NCBI GenBank assembly: GCA_035582835.1 | Contig: JAYKAV010003266.1 | Location: forward strand, 2,661,783-2,725,782 | Direction: 5' to 3' | Source of the DNA: Phoebastria nigripes | Lineage: Eukaryota; Chordata; Aves; Procellariiformes; Diomedeidae | Length of the DNA stretch: 64,000 nt | Part shown: one piece after another, positions 1 to 9,574 of the stretch | Numbering within the stretch: position 1 is the first letter of the stretch | How the letters are laid out: each line of letters opens with the position of its first letter | The notes under the pieces: model-generated | What the model was told of the DNA's origin: nothing | Database searches by the model: none | What the model saw: only the letters and a program-made list of their open reading frames with translations | Translations under genes and position numbers: made by a program

Positions 1-3000
1 GAGACTGACTGACACATCTGGCTTATAATTACCTTAAAATTATAGAAGCTCCAGTCTTCAGTTCCCAGAGCTGTATGACAGATATTGCTGCCCAATTATA
101 CAGCAGAGTTTTCCCTCTCCAGAGGGTAATGGGAGTCACAGTGCGAGTGTGGAACCAGGTGTCCGTTTAGAGACAGTTTAATATTTTGGGGCATTTCACA
201 TGGTGTCAGGATGGACCAGGACTGTGCTAAATCCTTCAGCACTCCCAGTAACGGGTGCAATCACATGCTCTGTTTGATGACCACACTGCAGAGAAATTTG
301 TTTCCCTAGTAAGTCAGACACGGTCACTTTTCTGAGACCTCTTCACAAATATTGCAAGCACCAAAAATCAAATTATATCAAGTTTTCAGCTTCCAAACTC
401 CCCAAGTCTGAGAAAAACAAAGGACAGTTCTACATGGAGTTAAGTCAGTGGCAAGAGAGAGCTAGGCTTTTAAAGGTCCTGAAGTCTTTAAGAACTGGAA
501 AGTCTCAGCAGTTTATATTTTCAGGAGGTGGAAGTCATTCATGGCTTAATTTTGACAGAGAGTTGGCATTAAAAGTAGCTTTAAATACCAGGAACTCCCA
601 GCCCTCATTCCTGCCCTCAGTCTTTCCAAGGAGATGATCCCAAGCTGCTATAAAGCAGTTGCAACACCATTAATTTTATAGCCCCTGAACCAACACAAAA
701 TGACCAAATCTTGTTTTTTCCTGACCTGAACCACAAAAGGCATTTCAGTGATTAAATGCTAAAGACAGAAGACAGACCGAGTATGCTTTGTACTGTCAGC
801 AATATAAGTTTAACACCATCGCATACCACAAATAAAACATTTATGTTGAAAAGTGAGCCAAATCAGCATTTAAACCCAAGCCAACAAATTTTATTTATTT
901 ATTTAACCAACAAGCTACCCACAAAGCAAAGCAACCGGCTACTGTGCCAAATGATTTAGCAATCACAGAACCTCTGCCTCTGTGCTCTACAGTAAAAGAA
1001 CACAGGACACCAGCTGGTAATAGAAACAGCATTTTATGTGCTATGCTTCATGGTGTATTGATGCTACCAGCTGCCAAAAATTAGCTGTGTAGTACAGTGT
1101 TACCTTGACAAACCAAATGTCAAGAGCTTAGAAATCTGGTTACATGGTCCCATACCTCAGCATCACACCCAGAGGAAAGGGAGGAAACACAGACCTCGTG
1201 ACAACAGCGTTCACAGTGTTTCAGGGCTCAGGTCACCTCCGATACTGTGCACGCAGCCCCCCTCCGCCGAGCACGCAAACCACCATGGCACAAAAAGATG
1301 CATTACCAGAAAACAGCAGCATCCTCCTCATCCTGCAACACCCCTACTCCCCCAGGGCCTGGCTCGTGGGAAACGGCCTAAATAGCTGCAGGCGGGGCTG
1401 GGCGGGGCTGGGCGGGGCTGCCCAGGCACAGCTGGGCCCAGCTGGGCCATCACCTCCCAGGGGCTCCCAGAGCGCCAAACAAACCAGCACCGTGCTCGGC
1501 GAGTAATTCCTGAGCTGCTTAGTTGCAGAACCCAGCTACGGTTTTGCTGAAACACGTACAGCCTGGCAGTACCAGTGATGTGTCAAAATGTTCAGGAAAC
1601 CAATGAAAGAAAATGAGTTTATTTTTTAATCCATCTGCTTGAAAAATTTCCTTGCTGTGATAATCTCTCTCTCTAAAGAAAATGAATTTCTATTTTCCAA
1701 GGATCATTTTTCTTTTGTGAATTAGCTTCACTTTCCTCTAAGTGCCTTTGCAGAAGTATTCTCCCCACAGCTAAACTTAGGTAAATCTGGAGTAAAAGCT
1801 CTAACTCCGAAGGAATTGCTTCCAAATCAAACTGGTGCCAGCGAAAGCCGAGTCTGTCCTCAAAACGCTTTAAGTGTTTTTTTCTCTCTGCAGAATCTGC
1901 TCCTCCATCTCTGCCTTCATCTTAGCTTTCCATTGCTTTGTAGGTTTTTTTGCACTGCCCTCTATTAATCTTCCAGAAAATCAGCTGTCTGATCANAAAT
2001 ATAGAAAATTACATTATTCACTGAAATACCTTCCTATCTCTAACTCCACCCCCTCAGCCAGGCACTTTTCTGTGATGGGTACTTTATATCCATAAGGTCT
2101 CTTATAAGGATGAATGTCGTTTAATTAGTTACAAACTGCGCTCATTTATGGTTATTAGAGGTGATCTGCAAATCTTTATTCAGCAAATAACAGCCTTCTT
2201 ACAGGCAACTTAACTGTAATATCACAGCCAGTGAGCCAGAGCAGGCTCTGCAAGCAGCAAAGCCCGAGTCGAGCAGACGAGTGCTAGGAAGAAGCCCCTG
2301 CCCGTGCGTTTCTTTTGTTTGCTGCTGCCGTCTTTCCCCAGCAGAGAAAGGAAAAAACATTTGCAATAGATGGATGGCTTCATTTCTTATTGACATAATT
2401 CAATCGCCAGTAGGGGAAATACAAAGCCTTAATGTTGCAAAACAAAAGTGAAATTGTCTAGGTGTACAGGTATATTTGTATACGTATGCAATGAAAATAT
2501 TTTGCAATCACACCCCATGTGGGAAGACCCATTGAAGGCTCAAAAAAGAGTGGGAAGATCAGGAGAAGAGGCAGGCAAGCAGGTGCCAGAGCTGCCGGCC
2601 CCGTGCTCAGCCGAGGCAGGCGAGACGCGGGCGCGTTTCAGCTGTTGTCACATCTGTATTTTCAGCCAGGCAATTTATAGTGCATTTGTCCTTTGACTGA
2701 GGGTGTTTCTGTTGTCCATCGCCTTTCCTCTGGCTCACACCACACCTTCGCATAAAGTCTGCAACTGCTGGGGCCTCTTCAGCTCTCTTCTCCCCATCAG
2801 CTTTGCCTTTTCCATGAATTTTTTCCAGGCTCTGTGCGGATGAGAGATGGGGCAAATACTGACAACCTGAGGCAGAGGCTGCTCTGCGGATGAGCAGGAT
2901 CCTGCTCCCCACCTTCGGGGTGGTTTCTGTCAGATGGAGTAAAATGACAGCATTTAGCTGCGGACTAAGCAGGCAGACTTGGGCTTTTGCCGTGTCTCAG

Positions 3001-3540
3001 GGACAATCTCCATCCCCTTCCTACACAGAAGGAAAGGCACAGCAGATCAAAACAGGCAGCCTCGGGACGTGGTGCCAGTAAATGATGTTTCCACTGACTT
3101 TGCTGCAGGGCTGAGACCCAGCTGCACAAAACCAACGGACGTCTGACTCCTGCTGCGCCGGTGGACCCGCATCCCCTTGTCCCCCCATGCCCAGGCTCTT
3201 GGGACGGAGGCTTCTTCTGCTGGGCCAGGAGAAGCCAAGGGCAGAGATTCGGGGGGGTCTGACTAGCAGGGACAGTGCAAATCAGGGGCAGAACATCCCC
3301 AGCCCTGACACGCTGCGGAAGAGGGGATGCAGGGGACAAGGACAGGAGGATTCCCAGCCTTCGGCTCTTGCCCAGAAATTGCAGTTGGTAAAAGCCACTG
3401 GCCAAGCCCAGGGATTGCAGCTCCCGAGAGCGTGGCAGGAGGTGAACCAGCTCTCACCTGCCTGCTGCAGCGTCCGGCAGCGCTCGGCACAGCGCAGCGG
3501 CAGAGCCAGCGCGGTGGAGCCTGGAGCCAGCCAGGGAGGG
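1..3540. other. Intergenic region left of AVPR1B, no gene seen
   Basis: No open frame here resembles a known protein family and none is supported by splice signals. The first 1.3 kb and roughly 1.6-2.5 kb are AT-rich, and the rest becomes GC-rich towards AVPR1B. The one clear local structure is a triple GC-box repeat at 1391-1420. In human the neighbouring gene beyond AVPR1B is FAM72A/SRGAP2, but no exon of either was recognised. Confidence 0.6.
1391..1420. repeat. Three tandem copies of a 10-bp GC-box unit
   Basis: The decamer ggcggggctg occurs three times in a row without mismatch. Each copy contains a GGCGGGG core typical of Sp1/KLF sites. It lies about 2.2 kb upstream of the AVPR1B TATA box, with no transcript evident beside it, so it may be a distal element or simply a short GC-rich tandem repeat. 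Confidence 0.7.
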
Positions 3541-3552
3541 GAGCTGCCAGGC

Positions 3553-3559
3553 TATAAAA
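3553..3559 (+). promoter_or_regulatory. AVPR1B: TATA box, probable AVPR1B core promoter
   Basis: A TATAAAA heptamer sits in otherwise GC-rich DNA, followed about 25-30 bases later by a CA-rich stretch (around 3580-3590) suitable as a start site. It is 655 bases upstream of the AVPR1B start codon. The 5' UTR could run continuously to 4213, or it could be spliced, because a good acceptor (pyrimidine tract then cag) ends at 4199. Assignment to AVPR1B rests on position and strand only. Confidence 0.5.
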
Positions 3560-4213
3560 CCCAGACCTGGGCAGGCAGCATTCACACACACACNGCGACC
3601 GAGAGCCACTGCCAGCAGTCGGCCGCCCCGCTTCCCGCAGAGACACGGACGCTCGGACACCGCTCACCTGACTTTTACTATTCTTGGAATGAAAAGGCCG
3701 AAGAGATGCAGCCTCTGTAGCGTTTTCTGTTACTTTTGCTGCACTAGAAAGAAGCAACAAAGAGAGTTCCCCTTCCCCCTTCAATTTACCAGCGCAGGGA
3801 GGAGAGAGGACGCGCAAGATGAGCAGTCCAGGGAGAAACGGGGATTTGGGAATGTTTAGTGCAGACGAGAGAAAGATCAAGGACTGAATCAGGGGCTCTT
3901 GCACCTCTTTGCTTATTGGGAATATTTGCACAGAGCAGCCCAGCCAGAGAGGGGAATTGCAGCTGCCCAGCACAGGATGAGCGTGATGTTGAGCTGCACA
4001 AGGGAGAGGAGGTGACAACCTGCACCGGTGGTGGGGACCGCAGGGGGAGGCACGTCCAGCCCCGCTGGCCAGGGGCAGAGGAGCTGGTGCAGCGGTGCTC
4101 AGGGGCAGCACTGACCCCCAAGAGCTCAGCCCTGGGGAAGCAGGGAAGGGTTTAACAGGCCATCAGAGACGAGCATTATAGCTGCCTGTGCTCCTGCAGA
4201 GCTTCCCAAAGGG

Positions 4214-6416
4214 ATGGAGCCAGGCTGGGGCTGGAACAGCACTCATCACAGCCAGCCTGGGCACGGCCAGGGGCTGCTGAGCCCCCAGACCCTGGCAGGG
4301 GACCCCAACCTGACCGTCTTGCACACCCGGGATGAGGAGCTGGCCAAGGCAGAGATCGGGGTGCTGGCCACCATCCTGGCTATAGCGACTGTAGGCAATG
4401 TGGGGGTGCTGCTGGCAATGTACCGCCTGAGGAAGAAGATGAGCCGGATGCATCTCTTCATCTTGCACCTGGGGCTGACCGACCTGGGTGTTGCGCTTTT
4501 CCAGGTGCTGCCACAGATGATCTGGGAGGTGACGTACCGCTTCTTGGGGCCGGACCCACTCTGCAGGGCAGTCAAGTACCTGCAGGTGCTGAGCATGTTC
4601 GCCTCCACCTACATGCTCATCGTGATGACGCTGGACCGCTACATGGCTGTGTGCCACCCCCTGCGCACCCTGCAGCAGCCCAGCCGCCAGGCCTACGTGA
4701 TGATCGGGGCTACGTGGCTGCTCAGCTGCCTGCTCAGCCTGCCCCAGATCTTCATCTTCTCCCTGCGAGAGGTGCGCCAGGGCTCGGGGGTGCTGGACTG
4801 CTGGGCAGACTTCAGGTACCCGTGGGGAGCCCGAGCCTACATCACCTGGACCACACTGTGCATCTTCATCCTGCCCGTAGGCATCCTCACTGTCTGCTAC
4901 AGCCTCATCTGCTATGAGATCTGCAAGAATCTCAAGGGCAAGACCCAGAGCGGTGCCCCCGGCATGGGGGGGCCGGCAGCGGCTGCCCCTCCTGCTCCCT
5001 GCTCCTCCGAGAAGAGCGGGCAATGCCCCAGCGGGCAGCCCTCACGGGTGAGCAGTGTGCGCACCATCTCCCGTGCCAAGATCCGCACGGTGAAGATGAC
5101 CTTTGTCATCGTGGTGGCCTACGTCGCCTGCTGGGCACCGTTTTTCAGCATGCAGATGTGGTCGGTGTGGGACGAGGACGCTCCTGATGATGGTGAGTAG
5201 TGGTGGGGATGCTGGGCTGCAGCCCAGAACAGGCGCAGAGCCCTGGGCACCTGAGGCACGCAGCATGCCCATTGCATTTTTAACAAACAAGAGCTGTCTG
5301 TTAATTCATCATTTTTAAAATCATGGGGAAGGCTACAGATTTGCTCCCCAGTAGTATTTATAGAAAACTGTTTGCAGCATCAAATCATTGCTTTCACCAG
5401 AAAAACCGCGGAAAAGCAATGGCTTCTGAGCATCACCTGTAGGGATGTGTAAACATGTTGTGGGAACATCTTTGCCATGTGTGTCTCTTCNCTCGTGGGA
5501 ACTTGCTTCAGGAGCTGCTGTGTTTGGTATGTGACTGCAGGGAGGGTTTTAACTGTGCCTGCTGCTCTCATCCTCAGCCGGGACTGCCTCGCGGAGCAGC
5601 TGTGCTGCTGGAGCAGGTTCTTTGCATGTAGCATCGAGTGCCCCTAAGGCTTTTGCTGAGCCAGCTGCGGAGGTTTCAGAAGTGGATTTCTGATTTCATA
5701 GGTTGACATTTTCCTGGAAATTTTCAGTAGCTCTCCTAGCCGGTTTGTGGGTAGAAGGAACTTTATCCAAGATTGAAAGGCCTCTGGGAGATGCTTTGGC
5801 CAGCAAACAGGCTGAAGGAAGGTCCAAAAGCTGCTGGGTCTCATCTCCCAGCCCTCTCCCTGAGGATGTGCTCCAGCACATCCCTATTACTGTACATCAC
5901 CCATCTGCAACCCTCAGCCAAGGGTAGAGCCTGGCTCTGCCTGCCATGCTGCAAACTCTCCTACCCAAAGAAATGCCAGTCAGATGGGATGGGAATGGGA
6001 CAAAGGACACGTGCCTGAGCCAAAAAGAGCCCCCAAGGTCCTGCCCATTGCACACTGGGACCCTGCCCAGCCTGGTGGATGTTTAAGCTCCCTCCCTTGC
6101 CTTCCCAGAGTCCACCAACGTGGCTTTCACCATCACCATGCTGCTGGCCAGCCTCAGCAGCTGCTGCAACCCCTGGATTTACATGTTCTTCAGTGGTCAT
6201 CTGCTCCAGGATGCAGCACGCTGCCTGTCCTGCTGGGGCGGTCCCCGGCGCGGGCTGCGGAGACAGGCTTCCACCGGGAGCCTCTGCAGCAGGAAAACCA
6301 CCATCCTGAGCCACAGCCACCACGCCAGCCCCGCCAGCCTCCCCCTGCGTGGGGGCAGCGCCAAGGACTTCTACCCACCCTGCGAGGAGGTGGTGACCGA
6401 GTCGGGCATGCTCTAG
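4214..6416 (+). CDS. AVPR1B: Vasotocin/vasopressin V1b-type receptor (AVPR1B, avian VT2R)
   Basis: This is a class A G-protein-coupled receptor for vasotocin/vasopressin. The V1b type couples to Gq and acts on pituitary corticotrophs to drive ACTH release (family knowledge). Coding exons are 4214-5192 and 6109-6416, giving 428 residues (human 424). The intron interrupts codon 327, just before TM7, where this receptor family has its conserved intron. Visible features: N-glycosylation sequons at N8 and N32; seven membrane segments near residues 45-70, 80-105, 116-140, 158-182, 208-235, 293-318 and 328-352; the likely extracellular disulfide C117-C196; DRY at 141-143 after TM3; CWAP in TM6; NPWIY at 347-351 in TM7; and C365/C368 as probable palmitoylation sites. 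The third intracellular loop (about 245-285) has an Ala/Pro/Gly-rich insert. The start codon opens the long frame just upstream of the sequons. AVPR1A and OXTR are the close alternatives. Synteny with CTSE, RAB7B and SLC26A9 decides for AVPR1B. Confidence 0.94.
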
Positions 6417-7313
6417 GCTGCAGCAGTGCCCGGTCCCCCGCCACATCCCTCCACTGAGGACAACTGCCACCAGATGTGACACCACAAACATTGTCACTGC
6501 AGAGATGTCTCTCCCCACCTGGTAGCATCTCATTTTGCAGAAAGCTGGGTGCTTAACCCAGAAAGCATCACTGTCCATCTTGTCCTTGTGCTTGCTGTTG
6601 TGCACACTGCATCTGCTGCGTGCATCGGGGAAGATGGACAGAGCCCCATCAGCCGTTGCCTGACCACAGCATCCACCTCCCTCGTACATTACGAAGCCTC
6701 TCACTGCCTGGCTGCTCCCCTCCAGGAATGTCTCACAGCCCAGGTATCAGCCGGGGGTTGCTGCACCAGCGTGTCTTCCTGGAGGGATTCGAGCTTTGGG
6801 TGCCAGATGCCAGCAAAGCAGCCCGAGCACTGCAGGAGGCAACGTGGCTACATCTGCTCGAGAGCTCCCTGCAAGCGAGTTACTCATCTCCCATCCTCCG
6901 GGCTTTGCTGGCAGAGCAGGGAACGCAGACACAGCTTTCCCACACCCTGGGGCACAGCGCACTCTCCCCGCTGGGCTGCATAGCATTGCCCTCTGCTGAC
7001 AGGCAGCTCCGGAGCCAGACCCCCTGCCCACCTCCCCGGGGACGGGGCTGCAGAAAAAGCCGCAGGGCAGAAATGTCCTCTCCTGTTGTGCACAGCTGTC
7101 CTGCTACCGCACAGCAGCCTTGCGCTGCGTGGGTGCAAGCATCCGAAATGCAGCACTGACACCAAAGAGCTGCTCGGAGGAACCCTGGCCCAGCTCCAGC
7201 TTGCCCAGGCAGATTCTGCCTCCCTCCACNCCCCGGCAATTTCCATCAGGTTTACTCGCAGCCCCCAGCCGCTGTGCAGGGCTGCTCCACGCTGTTCAAC
7301 AGCTGCTGCATCC

Positions 7314-7319
7314 ATTAAA
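7314..7319 (+). terminator. AVPR1B: Candidate AVPR1B polyadenylation signal (ATTAAA)
   Basis: ATTAAA followed within 20-40 bases by T-rich sequence, about 900 bases after the AVPR1B stop codon. It is the first convincing signal on the + strand downstream of the gene. The 3' UTR would be 6417 to about 7340. Confidence 0.45.
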
Positions 7320-7340
7320 AAGCTGCTCTCAAATTGCTGC

Positions 7341-9574
7341 TGCTTTTGTCTTATTTAGCAGAGATCAGAGTGCCGAAACCACCCAGGGCTCGGAGATGGC
7401 TTCAGGGCACTTGGGAGCACAGAGGAGGGGAGGCTGGCAGCCAGGAACGAGCCATGGCCTTGCAGACCCAGCCTGGCCCCTGCCCTTCTCCCTGCATGTT
7501 GTGGGTCTCCCAGAAGCTGCTTTGTTTAAGAAGAAAGCATGAGTGAGGCAGGCAAGAGCATCCACTGGCTCTGGGAGTTGAGCTCAAAAGCTACTGATGA
7601 AGGATGTACAAGTGTCCCAGAGAGCAAAGTACTGAATTCCCTGCAAGCAAGGTTCGTTATTCTATTATCACAGGCTAAATCTTAAAAATAAGACGTTAAG
7701 AGTAAACTATTTTGAAATCTTAAGTTACTTTCAGTTTTTAATCACCAAGCATTTGAATCAGTTTTTCCAGAAACTCCCACTAGCAGGTTTTGACCTCATC
7801 TCCAGTTCCATAAACGCACCTCTCCTGGCCTTTAGCAATGTTTCCCAAAAATTGTTTGGGTTTTTTGAACATTTTCCTTCACGTGCCCTTCAAACTGGGC
7901 CAGGTCTGCACAACAAGGTCATAAAACCAGGAGTGCCTGCCCTCAGAGTCCTCCCTGGGATCAATACCAAATCAATCATCTCACAACCTTTCATTAAAGC
8001 ACATCGCTGCTCAGCCGATTTGAAATGCACTTGGGGCAGCTCCATGCCTGGTAAAGGGGGGCTGTACCAGGAGGCAGCGGCTCCATCAGCCTGGCAGAGC
8101 TCCCAGCTGTTGCACGCTTCCCCTTCCCCAGCACTTTGAAAGTTTATTTCTTGAAAAATCATAGGTAACAAAATGCAGAGTGATGGGAGGGAACCGGTCC
8201 CCATTCACAGCAGCGATTTGCTGCAGCAGAGCGAGGACGGCGAGCCCCAGCCGNGGGCAGGGCTGGCCGGGCACCGGCTCTCCGAGACCTTGGGAGCATG
8301 AAGGTGACCTGACAAATGTAGTCACTGACAAGCAGGGGAAGCAGCACCTCTGAGAAGGTAACAGCCTTCCCAGCATATTCAGTTCACAATCCCAAGCTTA
8401 TGTCTGCAAGCTGGAGAGCCCCCAACTCCATTTTTTCCAAGAAAATTGCAGCGCTGTGCTCTGAGTCCCCTGGGAATTAAACCAATACTTAAGGAAAATG
8501 TGAAACATGGTGTCAGACCCCAGGGGTGGCAGTGGCATGTGCCCAGCCCAGGGCACCGACCCCCCCTCTGAAGCTCTGCTGGGTGCAGGCACCACTTGGC
8601 CAGGGAGAGGCCAACTCCTGCACCCAGGGCATTTGGTGAAGGGACAAAGCAGGAAAAGCAGGAAAAGGTGGGAGACTGGGAATATCATCCCTCCCCACAA
8701 GACACAGAGGGATTTGACTTGCCTACACTCACATGGAGACCTGTGGTCCAGTCCTGTGTCCCTCACCACCCAGAGGGACCAGCAGCCAGCCCAGATCCTC
8801 TAGCTGAGGAGGGGGGATATAAATCCCCTGGGAAGCCCTCGGCCGTTTGCCAGCTGGGCTGATGACTACGGCTTTCAGCTGGGGGAGGAAACTCCCCAGC
8901 GGGGCCACCCTCCTTCCCTGGCCCCGGCCCTGGCATCCCCCCGAAGCGTGGCCGGGGGTCAAGCCGCCTGTGCAGCCACCCCAGCCCCAGTGACAGCTCT
9001 GAGGGCAACAGGGACTTGGAAAGATTTTGAGCATCAGAGGAAAAGGGGTGCAGGGGAGGGCAACGAATTAGGGCTTGTTGGGCAGCAAGGGCAAAGCTGC
9101 TGGAGGAACTGTATTTAAAAGGATTTTATGACAGCAATCAGCAAAGCATGGTTCNGAGGAGATGCCAGCCAGTTTGGATGGGTATTTTGAAGACCACTGC
9201 ATTTCCCTCCCCAAACTACATCCCATTTTGAGGGGCGGGGGGTGTGTTTCATTTGCTTTCATGAAATGAGAGAAAGGGCCATCACACAAAACTGGAGAGC
9301 ACGTTTCAGCCTGGGTAGGAGGAACGCTTCCCTGCGCCATCCCACGCTCAGCAGCCTTCAGGAACAGTGATGCATTTAAGTAAAATACCAAGCAAATTGT
9401 ATCGGCAGGTTAGAGTGTTACGAGGAATAAAAGCTGGCAAGCGTCAGCCCNTGCCAGGCGCTGACCGAGGCGAGGGGAAGGGGAAGCCCTGGTTGTGTGG
9501 CTGCCGGGAGCTTTGGGCATCTCCCCGTCCCGGTGGCAGTCTGACCCGAAGCCCCGCCAGCAGCATCCCGGGAA
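7341..9574. other. Interval between the convergent AVPR1B and RHEX genes
   Basis: The two flanking genes point at each other, so this 2.2 kb should hold the RHEX 3' UTR on the minus strand and little else. A minus-strand AATAAA lies at 8143-8148, which would give RHEX a 3' UTR of about 1.4 kb. That assignment is tentative. No coding region was recognised. Confidence 0.45.
8143..8148 (-). terminator. RHEX: Candidate RHEX polyadenylation signal
   Basis: The plus strand reads tttatt, that is AATAAA on the minus strand, about 1.4 kb downstream of the RHEX stop codon. It is offered only as the nearest canonical hexamer I found. A variant hexamer closer to the stop may be used instead. Confidence 0.3.

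Noticed and set aside
3263..4111. 282-codon minus-strand open frame upstream of AVPR1B
   Set aside because: It overlaps the AVPR1B promoter and leader, contains low-complexity Pro/Leu/Ser runs, and has no recognisable family.
4163..5023. 286-codon minus-strand open frame opposite AVPR1B exon 1
   Set aside because: It is the antisense shadow of the receptor coding sequence, with His/Gln/Asp-rich composition as expected from the opposite frame.
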